From contig CBDUQI010000006.1 in the NCBI GenBank assembly GCA_965369325.1, positions 1 to 64,000 of the forward strand: DNA of 64,000 nt. The letters are read 5' to 3'. The DNA comes from CBDUQI01 sp965369325 (lineage in GTDB: Bacteria; Pseudomonadota; Gammaproteobacteria; Steroidobacterales; JBCBZW01). The notes under the pieces are model-generated. The model ran no database searches. It was not told where the DNA came from and saw only the letters and a program-made list of their open reading frames with translations. The translations under genes and the position numbers were made by a program. Positions within the stretch are counted from its first letter, which is position 1. Each line of letters begins with the position of its first letter. Shown one piece after another: positions 52,804 through 61,008 of the stretch.

Positions 52804-54789
52804 CTAACCCTCATCCAGATCGATGACCGGCAGCTGCAGAATATTCGAAATAATAGACTCGGCGCCATCGGTACCCCGTCGCACCATCACCTGCACATAC
52901 AGCACGGCCGCCTGGCCGCCTGGCGGGGCGGCGATACTCAACGCCGCATCACCTGCCCCGTCGGCGCTTGCGTTGCCTGCGTAGCGCGCCCCCAGCAGCC
53001 CCAGACAGCGTCCACCAAACACACTCAGGCAGACGCCCTCACCGGGTCCGTACGGACTAAAAAACACATGCGCCGTTTCCCCATCCTGCACGCCGGCGAC
53101 ACTCACCTCGCCGCTGCCGCCACGGATCACCGGACGCGTCATGCGCAACGGCGGCTGAGCCTGCACGGTGAGATGCTGATTGGCGGCGACCGGCTGCACA
53201 ACAGTATCGAAGCCGTCCGCCCATCGGACCCGTAGGGTGTCCACGCTAGAGGCGCTGCCAAGCCCAAAATGCGCTACCAGCTGGCTGGTCGCCAGGTAGT
53301 GGCTGGCCCCGGTCAAATGGAAGTACTGCTGCACGCCGTTCACGCTGATCTGCACCTCGCTGCCAAAGCCGTCTGGTGCCAACACCGGGTGTTGGCTGGT
53401 GTCCAGCGTCACCTTCAGCCAGTTGGCGTCCGTCCCGCTGATATCGTTGCGGAACAATTGCAGCGGCTCTGACCAAGCGCTGACAATCAGATCCAAATCG
53501 CCATCCCGGTCATAGTCCAGATAGACAATCCCACGGCCCTGCCCGGTATGATTAAAACCGCTGCTTTGGCCTATCTCGGTAAAGCTCAGATTGCCGTCGT
53601 TGTGAAAGATGTAGCTGGGCTCGTTGGTAAAGCTGGCGCCTGTCAGGTCATCATCGTAGGGCCAACCGTTGGTCATCACCAGATCCTGCCAGCCGTCGTG
53701 GTCGACATCCACGCTGGCAGCGCCCCAGCCCCAGCCGCCATCTTCAACGCCAGCGCTCTCGGGCAACGCCAGGAAGCTGTCCGACCCCGAATTTACGTAT
53801 AGGCGGTTGCCCTCCGGCCCCAAAAAACCGAACGCGGGCCAGGCTGCGGTGATAAACCAATCCAGACGACCGTCGCGATTAAAGTCGCCCAGCGCATGGC
53901 CCATTCCGTTCCAGGGCGCATGAGGCTGAAAGATGTCGACGTCGGTAAAGGTGCCATCGCGGTTGTTGCGCAGGTAGTGAGAGTTACCCCAATCGCCGGA
54001 GACCACCAGCTCCGGGTAGCGATCGCCGTTCATATCAGCGAACGCGCCACTGAACTGGCCCACAATGTCATCGTTGGGGGTGTCGGCGCCGGCCGAGACG
54101 GTCACATCCTCAAACGTACCGTCACCGCGATTGCGAAACAGGCGGCTGCGCGGCGGGTTCGGCAGCCCCGTGTGCCAACCGGCCACCCAAAGATCCAGGT
54201 AACCATCCAGATCGTAGTCGCCAAAATTAGCGCTGTAACCTTCCGGACGGTTGGAGGTTGAGTTTACCCCGGCCGCCACCGCAACATTGGTGAACGAACT
54301 ATCCCCATTGTTGCGATACAGGCGGTGGTCGCCTGTTGCAGGCGGCTGCGCCATCGCACCGTGACTGCTCACGTAGACATCCACCCAGCCGTCTTTGTCA
54401 AAATCGCCCGCGGCGACGCCGTTACCGCGATACAGGTCGCTAAGACCCCAGCCCGGCGCCTCATCGGTAAAGGTGCCATCCTGATTGTTGATAAACAGCG
54501 CGTCAGGTTGCAGGCCGCCGCCGGCGACAAACAGGTCCGGCCATCCATCACGGTTGAAATCGCCCACCGCCATGCCGCCATGTTGTTCGCCCCATTCGAT
54601 GTCGCCAGGCGCCTGATGGGTGAAGCTCAGCCCGGCACCCTGTGTCTGATCTGAAAACAGCGCGTTGGCGCCCAGCGTGGGCGGGCTGGCCAGCCCGCCT
54701 ACAAAGTATAGCGCCATAATTGCTGTCGTTTTTGTCGTCACTGCATGGGGCCGCATCTTCGGCCCGCGCGCGTTCATTTGGCTGTGCAT
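52804..54789 (-). CDS. FG-GAP/UnbV (CRTAC1-like) secreted protein
   Basis: The protein has 661 residues from ATG 54789 (GGGAG nearby); the open frame extends to 54969. A signal region (IMALYFVGGLASPPTLGANA) precedes FG-GAP blades (GDFNRDGWPDLFVAG, GDFDKDGWVDVYVSS, DYDLDGYLDLWVAG) and an ASPIC/UnbV domain (about 480-560; VRWADGFDTVVQP). The last 100 residues are a separate beta-rich module with cysteines (GVCLSVFGGRCLG). It lacks the dockerin-like tail found in the two other FG-GAP proteins here. Its promoter lies in the structured gap before the CHAT operon. Confidence 0.85.
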   Translation of the reverse strand: MHSQMNARGPKMRPHAVTTKTTAIMALYFVGGLASPPTLGANALFSDQTQGAGLSFTHQAPGDIEWGEQHGGMAVGDFNRDGWPDLFVAGGGLQPDALFINNQDGTFTDEAPGWGLSDLYRGNGVAAGDFDKDGWVDVYVSSHGAMAQPPATGDHRLYRNNGDSSFTNVAVAAGVNSTSNRPEGYSANFGDYDLDGYLDLWVAGWHTGLPNPPRSRLFRNRGDGTFEDVTVSAGADTPNDDIVGQFSGAFADMNGDRYPELVVSGDWGNSHYLRNNRDGTFTDVDIFQPHAPWNGMGHALGDFNRDGRLDWFITAAWPAFGFLGPEGNRLYVNSGSDSFLALPESAGVEDGGWGWGAASVDVDHDGWQDLVMTNGWPYDDDLTGASFTNEPSYIFHNDGNLSFTEIGQSSGFNHTGQGRGIVYLDYDRDGDLDLIVSAWSEPLQLFRNDISGTDANWLKVTLDTSQHPVLAPDGFGSEVQISVNGVQQYFHLTGASHYLATSQLVAHFGLGSASSVDTLRVRWADGFDTVVQPVAANQHLTVQAQPPLRMTRPVIRGGSGEVSVAGVQDGETAHVFFSPYGPGEGVCLSVFGGRCLGLLGARYAGNASADGAGDAALSIAAPPGGQAAVLYVQVMVRRGTDGAESIISNILQLPVIDLDEG

Positions 54790-55086
54790 TACGCGACTCC
54801 CGCGTTGTTGTTGTTTTGATCGCTGTGGTTGCTGTGGCGTGTTGCTCTCATCGCACGTCGTCCAACACTTGAATCCGCCGGGCATCCGCGCCGCCTCCGG
54901 ACCGACGAGTTTCGCTGAATGACCCTTTTTCCAGTCCGTTAGCGTAAGTCTAAGGGACAACATTCGCAAATTGATGGCACCTTTTTTGTCATCGTTACGC
55001 TTATGAATAGTAGCAACGCAATTATGTCCCCAGGACAGGTGGGATAAACGCGAAACACAGGACAGTTAAGTTGCGGGCGAGAACAG

Positions 55087-55245
55087 GAATCACGATCCAG
55101 CCGGTCAAAGGATCGTGATTCGCTGCGGTGGCAGTGCCACCCGCTATGGTCGCGCCCAGTTCAGGTCCGATTGGACCTATATTGACCGGTTCCCGACACC
55201 GAGCAGCGGTCGTCCAAAAAGGGTTCGGGATCCGGTCTTTTTTTT
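55087..55245 (+). ncRNA. Candidate structured RNA or transcription attenuator ahead of the CHAT operon
   Basis: Four stem-loops occur in order on the plus strand. H1 (55087-55121) is a perfect 12-base-pair stem, GAATCACGATCC/GGATCGTGATTC, with an 11-base loop. H2 (55125-55144) is GGTGG/CCACC with loop CAGTG. H3 (55163-55178) is AGGTCC/GGACCT with loop GATT. H4 is the terminator (55184-55245). No plus-strand gene lies upstream, so a transcript ending here must start within the gap: a small RNA or a leader that controls the CHAT gene. I do not recognise a known RNA family, and the 5' end is unknown. Confidence 0.45.
55184..55245 (+). terminator. Intrinsic terminator upstream of the TPR-CHAT gene
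   Basis: GACCGGTTCCCGA (55184-55196) pairs with TCGGGATCCGGTC (55225-55237) with one mismatch, and eight Ts follow (55238-55245). The inner 28 bases may form a smaller stem. It is unusual because it lies 94 bases before a gene rather than after one. Confidence 0.65.
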
Positions 55246-55339
55246 GTCCACCATCGGGTCGGTAAAAATAGAGCTTGCGATCCGTCTGTACTCAACATAA
55301 CTTGGCTGTTGGTTCGTAAAGTTGAGTGTCCGGCGCCAT

Positions 55340-58300
55340 ATGGACGATGCCGAAGTCGCCCGTTTCCCCCTTGAGCTACTCGCCCTGTCCCGCCGGGGTG
55401 GGAACGACCGCACCGGCCCGACCGCGTGGACGCGAATAGGCGCTGGGCTGCTGCTCGTCCTTGTGTACCACTGCGCTGCGGCGGTTAACCCGCCGCGATC
55501 GCCACCCGTAGCCGAACAACCCACGCAGGCACTGTGGGTTGGCGCGCCTGTCACCCAGCAGATGCAGTGGCGGCAAACCCATCACTACACATTCACCGCG
55601 CCAGCGCCCGGGCCCTGGTTGTTGTCAGTCCAGCAACATGGCATCAACCTGGTGGTGACGGTGGCCCCACCGGGCGCAGACCCTGTCGCGCGCACCTCGC
55701 CGCTTGGCGATTTCGCCGTGCAGACGCAGATTCTTCATGGCGATACCAACGCGCCGGTGACCATCACCGTTCGCTCACGCGAACTTGGGCGCCCGCCGGC
55801 AGAGTACACCCTGCGCCTCGATGCGCTGGCGCCGCCGCCCGCGCGCCAGGCAATATTGCGAACACATGCGGCGCTCGCGCGGGGCGACGCTCACTTCCAA
55901 CGAGCCTCCAGCGGCGCCTGGGACAAAGCAGCTTCGGCCTATGCCGATGGCATCGAGTTGGCGCAACTCACCGGCGATCCTGTATTAATCGCACGGGCCC
56001 AGGCCAGCCGCGCAGCAGCGGTCGCCGTCATCGGTAGCCTGGAGGAGGCTATTGCTCTTTACGAGGCGGCGCGGCAACTTTTTCTGGCAAACCGGCAGCC
56101 GTTGATGGCCGCGGTCCTGCAAGCGCATATGGGGCGTGCTTATTCAGAGATCGGTCAGTATCAAAGCGCTGCGCAGACCTTAACCGACGCCGACACCGCA
56201 CTGGCCAAGCACTCCGGCACGGAGCGTGAACGTGCGTTCGCCCGTCACGTCTTTTGCACTAACCTGATTTATCAACGTAAATCAGCGCAATCGCTTGATT
56301 GCCTGCTAGCACTGCTGGAGCACCCGTTGCGCAAGCAGGATGTCACCTTGAACGCGCAGATACAGATGGACGTTGGCAATGCATACCGCACCGTCGGTGA
56401 TGCCGAGCAGGGGCGCGCCTACCTGGAACGCAGCCTCGATCTGCTCAAAGACGCCGAGCGACCACGGATTTACTCCTCTGCGTTGAACAACATGGCGGTA
56501 CTGGAGCGTCATGCCGGGCACTTGGAACTGGCCATCAGCCTGTATCTGCGCTCTATTGCGCTGGATCAGGCCGTGGGCGAAATCAATGCCCAGGCAGTTA
56601 CCATGAGCAACGTCGGCACAGCCTCTATGTACATGGGCAAACCCGAGCAGGCGGTGAGCTTTTTCCACCAGGCGCTGCAGCTCAACGCGGGTGCCGGAGA
56701 CACCGACGATGAGGCGCTGTACTGGTCCAGACTCAATTGGGCGTACCTTACGCTGGGCCAGTTTGAGCAGGCCGAACACGCGGCCCGCAACGAGCTGGCG
56801 CTACGCGGGCGCAGTGAAATTCACGGCGCACACGCACGGGCCCTTACCCGACTAGGTCAAAGCCAAACGGCCACCGGCGCCTTAGCCGAGGGCGAACGGA
56901 ATCTTCGCCGGGCGTTGCAGGAACTTGCGCCTGATCCCAGCCCCACTCGTGCCGACGCCCTGAAACACCTGGGCAGTAACCTGCTTGCGCAGAGGCAATT
57001 TACAGCGTCCGAAAAGATGCTTGAGCAGGCGCTAAATGTATACGAAGTTCTGGATGACTCGCTGGAACAACTTGCACTGCTTAATCAGATCGCCCGCACC
57101 CGGTTACACCGCGGCCTGTACCTGCCTGCACGGACGAGCCTTGATCGCGCACAACGTATTTCTGACCGGGTAAGCGGCCAACTGAGCAACCCGGCGGCGA
57201 ACTTGTCCTTACTTGGTGCGCTGGATGATATCCAGTCGCTGCGTGTACCCATCGAAATCTCGCTGGGCAACTCCGCTGAGGACGGTCTGCTAAGCAATGA
57301 CCAGCGCCTGGCCAAATCGCTGGTGCGCTTGATGAGCCAGGCCGAACGCGATGCCGGGCGCCCCCTCACCGCGCACGCTAACGCGCAATTGCAGGCGCTG
57401 GAACGGGAGGTGGAAACGGTCCGGGTACAACTTGACCAATTAAGTCCGCAAGCGCCCGCACAGCAACGTCTGGACGTGCAATCGCAACTGGATCTGGCAT
57501 TGACCCGGCTGCAATCAGCCGAAGCACAATATGCGCCGGCGGCCAGCCTGAGCGCCGACGCGCTGGAAGTACCGCTGGACAACGTCGCGACCATGCAGGC
57601 GATGCTAAACACCAATACTGTGCTGCTGCACTACCATGTCACCGGGCATGAGGCTTTTGTTTGGCTGGTGCAACCGGACAATGTGGTGCGTGCATCGCTG
57701 GGGCCGGGCGAACCGATCCGCCAGGCCAGTCGCAAGTTCCACGAATCACTGCGCGCGCCCATCGTCGGCCAGCGCTGCGCGCGTGACCGCTGGTCGATAC
57801 AGCTCAGTGAGATGCTACTGGCGCCAGTTGTTGAGCATCTAGGCGATGCGCGCATCCTCGTGGTGGCCGACGGCGCACTGGCACTGGTGCCGTTCGCCGC
57901 GCTGCACGACCCCGCCGCTCGATCGGTCACGGAGGGGTGCGCGGTGCCGTTGATCGCCCAGCACGAGGTGGTATACGTGCCCTCGATGTCAACGTTGGCA
58001 TTGCAACGCAGCCAACCCCACGCGGGTGATACCCATACCAGCCTCAGTATCTTCGCCGATCCGGTGGTGGATGCTGCCGACCCACGACTTGCCCAGGCGC
58101 CCGCCCCCAATAGCCAGGCACCCGCCTCAGTGGAGCTGCGCCTACCCGGCACCGGACGTGAAGCGGATGCCATCGCCCGCGTGGCCGAGGCCTTGAAGCC
58201 TACAGTGTTTCGCGGGCTCGACGCCGATAGGGGGCAGGTACTGAACGGCGTGATTGACCACGTGGACATCGTTCATTTCGCGACCCACGGGCTCGTGGAT

Positions 58301-58711
58301 ACCCGCAACCCCCAGTACTCCAGCCTGATGCTCTCCACCCACCAGGCAGACGGCTCGATCAGTCACGGAGAGCTGCGCTTCCGCGATATATTTCAGCTCG
58401 ATCTGCATGCCTCGCTGGTGGTACTCAGCGGTTGCGAGACCGGCCTGGGGCGCGAGGTGGGCAGCGCGGGCTTAGCCAGTCTGACCCGCAGTTTTATGTA
58501 TGCCGGTGCGCAACGGGTGATCTCGAGCTTATGGCGTATTGATGACAACGCCTCCGCCGCCCTCATGGCGGAGTTTTACGAGCAGCTGATCGGTCAACGC
58601 CAACGTCCCGCCTACGCACTGCGCCACGCTCAGCTGGCACTCATGGCACAGCCGCGTTGGCAAGACAGCTATTACTGGGCCGCCTTTACGCTACAAGGGG
58701 AATGGCGCTAG
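55340..58711 (+). CDS. TPR-CHAT protease with PPC-like N-terminal domain
   Basis: The protein has 1123 residues from ATG 55340; TTG 55322 is in frame. A hydrophobic signal or anchor (GAGLLLVLVYHCAAA) lies unusually far in, near residues 33-50. It is followed by a PPC-like beta domain (about 75-165), then TPR repeats (about 170-640), a coiled coil (about 680-730) and a C-terminal CHAT domain (about 770-1120). Catalytic H983 (IVHFATHG) and C1032 (VVLSGCETG) are intact, so it should cut proteins after specific sites. It is the first gene of a plus-strand row with a small protein, an ECF sigma factor and an anti-sigma-like protein, suggesting proteolytic control of that sigma factor. Confidence 0.88.
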   Translation: MDDAEVARFPLELLALSRRGGNDRTGPTAWTRIGAGLLLVLVYHCAAAVNPPRSPPVAEQPTQALWVGAPVTQQMQWRQTHHYTFTAPAPGPWLLSVQQHGINLVVTVAPPGADPVARTSPLGDFAVQTQILHGDTNAPVTITVRSRELGRPPAEYTLRLDALAPPPARQAILRTHAALARGDAHFQRASSGAWDKAASAYADGIELAQLTGDPVLIARAQASRAAAVAVIGSLEEAIALYEAARQLFLANRQPLMAAVLQAHMGRAYSEIGQYQSAAQTLTDADTALAKHSGTERERAFARHVFCTNLIYQRKSAQSLDCLLALLEHPLRKQDVTLNAQIQMDVGNAYRTVGDAEQGRAYLERSLDLLKDAERPRIYSSALNNMAVLERHAGHLELAISLYLRSIALDQAVGEINAQAVTMSNVGTASMYMGKPEQAVSFFHQALQLNAGAGDTDDEALYWSRLNWAYLTLGQFEQAEHAARNELALRGRSEIHGAHARALTRLGQSQTATGALAEGERNLRRALQELAPDPSPTRADALKHLGSNLLAQRQFTASEKMLEQALNVYEVLDDSLEQLALLNQIARTRLHRGLYLPARTSLDRAQRISDRVSGQLSNPAANLSLLGALDDIQSLRVPIEISLGNSAEDGLLSNDQRLAKSLVRLMSQAERDAGRPLTAHANAQLQALEREVETVRVQLDQLSPQAPAQQRLDVQSQLDLALTRLQSAEAQYAPAASLSADALEVPLDNVATMQAMLNTNTVLLHYHVTGHEAFVWLVQPDNVVRASLGPGEPIRQASRKFHESLRAPIVGQRCARDRWSIQLSEMLLAPVVEHLGDARILVVADGALALVPFAALHDPAARSVTEGCAVPLIAQHEVVYVPSMSTLALQRSQPHAGDTHTSLSIFADPVVDAADPRLAQAPAPNSQAPASVELRLPGTGREADAIARVAEALKPTVFRGLDADRGQVLNGVIDHVDIVHFATHGLVDTRNPQYSSLMLSTHQADGSISHGELRFRDIFQLDLHASLVVLSGCETGLGREVGSAGLASLTRSFMYAGAQRVISSLWRIDDNASAALMAEFYEQLIGQRQRPAYALRHAQLALMAQPRWQDSYYWAAFTLQGEWR

Positions 58712-58842
58712 CAAACTATGTGAAATCAATGCGCATATTCACCAGGGAAAACCCTAAAGCTAGAAGTATTTCAACATCACAGCCCGGAAAGGCGATCATA
58801 CTTAGCGCTCCGTTGACACACGACACCACTACAGAGGGCACC

Positions 58843-59196
58843 ATGAGTATCTCGAGTTTCACCAAGGAATGGCGAATCCAAAACTCCGACACGATCCTAC
58901 TGGAAACCGGCGACACGCTGCAGATCCAATCCGGTAGCCCAGGTCAGGTGAGCTTTGGCGTTAAGGACGACCCGGCACCCGGCCCGTGGGAGAATATATC
59001 GGACGGCCGCTGGCTACCCCATGGGGGTCACGACGGGCATCTGCATGGCACCATCGAGCTAAGCCCGGGGCTGAGCCTGCCCTTCTCAGTGACCTATTTT
59101 TCCGGCACGCAAAAAAACTGGATCAGTATCCGCCTAACCGAACTGCCTGACATGAACGGTACCATCCAAATCACAGCCCACGACGGCCCGCCGTAG
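58843..59196 (+). CDS. Small conserved-context protein of unknown function
   Basis: The protein has 117 residues from ATG 58843, with GAGGG seven bases upstream; the frame is open further upstream. It has no signal peptide or membrane helix. The sequence alternates polar and hydrophobic residues, consistent with a beta-sandwich (ILLETGDTLQIQSG, SLPFSVTYFSG, GTIQITAHDG), with a histidine-rich loop (HGGHDGHLHG) that could bind metal. I do not recognise a family. Its position between the TPR-CHAT protease and the ECF sigma factor suggests a role as substrate, sensor or partner of that system. Confidence 0.6.
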   Translation: MSISSFTKEWRIQNSDTILLETGDTLQIQSGSPGQVSFGVKDDPAPGPWENISDGRWLPHGGHDGHLHGTIELSPGLSLPFSVTYFSGTQKNWISIRLTELPDMNGTIQITAHDGPP

Positions 59197-59373
59197 TCTG
59201 CGTATGTCAGGCGTGCTTGGCAGGCCAATCTGCGCGGCGCCGCAGAGCCTGCCGCAAAGCGCTTGGTGTAACGCCATAACCCCATGTATATTAAGTCTTT
59301 CTAAAGCCTTACTGTAGCCTTACCCGGTTGCCGTTGGGTGAGGCCGGCATTAGCGTTATCATTGCGCCCGGTT

Positions 59374-59400
59374 GGAACCAATAATAATTCGGAGCTCTCA
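59374..59400 (+). promoter_or_regulatory. Candidate ECF-type promoter before the sigma factor gene
   Basis: GGAACC (59374-59379) is a typical ECF -35 motif, and TCTCA (59396-59400), 16 bases later, resembles an ECF -10 of the sigma-E type. It lies 62 bases before the sigma factor start, so autoregulation is plausible. The motif is short and may arise by chance. Confidence 0.4.
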
Positions 59401-59462
59401 GGATTGGCGCTGATTCGGCGTCGGCCGGGCAAGCGTCGGAACTGCGGATTGGGGAAGTTAAA

Positions 59463-60113
59463 GTGTCGATCGGGGTATTGGAGTGGCGAAGACTCGCCTG
59501 GCAGCCTGCGGAGAGCTCGCCAGCGGCAGACAAATTGGCCGAGACAGCCGCCCGGTTGGCCGCCAGAATTGGCGAAGGTGATCGCAGCGCCGAAGCGCAC
59601 CTGTTTGAGCTATACGCGCATGGCCTGCGGTTGATGCTTGAGCGGCGTACCGGCGACCACGAACTGGCCAACGATCTGGCTCAAGACACGTTTGTGGTGC
59701 TGATCGAGCGCCTGCGTTCCAAGCCGCTGGACGACCCACGTCGCCTGAGTGCGTTCCTGCACAGCACCGCGCGCAACATCCTGGTTGCCTGGCAACGCAA
59801 ACAAATCAGGCGACGTACGGACACCAATTCTGATATCGTTGGGCGCCATGAGGACAGCTCACCTAACCAGTATGAGTTGGTGCGGGCAGAGCAGACCAAA
59901 CAGCTGGTCACCCGTCTGATTGACGAACTGGCAAACGACCGCGACCGCGCTATCCTCTTTCGTTACTACATCTTAGATCAGGACAAACCCGTGATCCGAG
60001 CCGACCTAGCCCTCTCGGAGTTGCACTTTAATCGTGTGCTGTATCGGGCACGGGTACGGATGAGAACTTTGTTAGAGGCCACCACTGAGTGGCGCAGCTC
60101 GCTCGGACCGTGA
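59463..60113 (+). CDS. ECF-like sigma-70 family RNA polymerase sigma factor
   Basis: The protein has 216 residues from GTG 59463. Region 2 (about 40-105) shows AHLFELYAHGLRLML, DHELANDLAQDTFVVLIERL and RRLSAFLHSTARNILVAWQRKQIRRR, the core-binding and -10 recognition helices. Region 4 (about 135-200) has LIDELANDRDRAILFRYYI and an HTH ending VLYRARVRMRTLLE. Region 3 is absent, as in ECF factors. The gene after it encodes a membrane protein with an anti-sigma-type N-terminus, and the TPR-CHAT gene lies upstream. No Shine-Dalgarno sequence is clear at this start. Confidence 0.88.
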   Translation: MSIGVLEWRRLAWQPAESSPAADKLAETAARLAARIGEGDRSAEAHLFELYAHGLRLMLERRTGDHELANDLAQDTFVVLIERLRSKPLDDPRRLSAFLHSTARNILVAWQRKQIRRRTDTNSDIVGRHEDSSPNQYELVRAEQTKQLVTRLIDELANDRDRAILFRYYILDQDKPVIRADLALSELHFNRVLYRARVRMRTLLEATTEWRSSLGP

Positions 60114-60212
60114 CAATTGTTCATCAAATATGTCGCCTGTTTAAGTGGGATCAAGCGCATATTGGTGACAGTTAGCCCTTAGTCGCTTCTTACTTATTTT
60201 AGCAATACCCAA

Positions 60213-60974
60213 ATGGTGTCGTTGGAGGCAGCATTGGATCGGGAATTCATTGACGCCAACCAGATAGTGGAACGCTATCTTCTCGATCGCCTGTCTGGCG
60301 AGCAGATAGACGCGTTCGAGCGCGCGATGCTGGCCGATCCGGATTTGCGATTGGAGCTGGAGGCCGCTCGGGAACTGATGCTTGGACTGCGGGCGGCCAA
60401 TATGGATGGCATGTTTGATGCGCTCGCGCTGGATACCGATCCGCAGGACGTCGGCGTGCCAGGCCCATCATCGCCGGCACGGCTGGCGGCTACCGACGTG
60501 CAGCCGCCTCGCCTGCGCCGCATCGCGACGCAGTGGCCGATCCTGGCCAGCGCAGCGGCAATGCTTGGCGCGATTGGGCTTGCGCTCAGTCAAAACTCGC
60601 AACTCACCGAGTTGCAGCGGCAACTGGACAGCCTTAGTGCGCGGGGGGCGACCAGCACACTGCTTGTGCCGCTGCCGCGCACGCGCAGTACCGAAGGGGT
60701 AACTACCCAGGTCTACGCCAGCTCCAAAGAGCAGCTGCTGACACTGCTGCCGGAGGTGCCGCAAATGGAATTTGAATTGATCCAGTACGAGTTACTCAGC
60801 GCGTCGCAGAATCTCCTGCTAAGCGCCCGCTTCGCGGCCAACAGTGCCCCCAACATCACCATTCCGGCAGCCCAACTGGCCTCCTCGCAGCACATCCAGT
60901 TGCGCCTGACGGGAATCAATGGCGCCCAGCACACCGACCTTGGCCGCTACCGATTCGTGGTCCACCTGCCCTAG
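60213..60974 (+). CDS. Single-pass membrane anti-sigma-like protein
   Basis: The protein has 253 residues. The N-terminal 60 residues (NQIVERYLLDRLSGEQIDAFERAMLADPDLRLELEAAREL) fit the helical start of many anti-sigma factors, though zinc-binding HxxxCxxC is absent. A proline-rich linker and one helix (about 108-127, WPILASAAAMLGAIGLALSQ) follow, then a 125-residue beta-rich domain expected in the periplasm (LLVPLPRTRS, ITIPAAQLASSQHIQLRLTG). It lies 99 bases after the sigma gene. It likely holds the sigma factor at the membrane until cut; the adjacent CHAT protease is the natural candidate. Confidence 0.75.
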   Translation: MVSLEAALDREFIDANQIVERYLLDRLSGEQIDAFERAMLADPDLRLELEAARELMLGLRAANMDGMFDALALDTDPQDVGVPGPSSPARLAATDVQPPRLRRIATQWPILASAAAMLGAIGLALSQNSQLTELQRQLDSLSARGATSTLLVPLPRTRSTEGVTTQVYASSKEQLLTLLPEVPQMEFELIQYELLSASQNLLLSARFAANSAPNITIPAAQLASSQHIQLRLTGINGAQHTDLGRYRFVVHLP

Positions 60975-61008
60975 CCGGCGCCCGCCAGTCCCAGGCAAAG
61001 GGCTAGCG

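Larger units (their letters stand above)
54790..55339. other. 550-base divergent gap containing a candidate structured RNA
   Basis: The gap lies between the FG-GAP/UnbV gene (minus) and the TPR-CHAT gene (plus). It contains a pair of CAGGACAG direct repeats (55031-55038 and 55058-55065; the first lies in the palindrome TGTCC-CCA-GGACA at 55025-55037), three hairpins and a terminator. No gene-length ORF is convincing. No promoter with good spacing was identified. Confidence 0.5.

Noticed and set aside
55271..55303. Second promoter between the terminator and the CHAT start (TTGCGA/TAACTT)
   Set aside because: The -10 matches consensus at only three positions; not strong enough to list.
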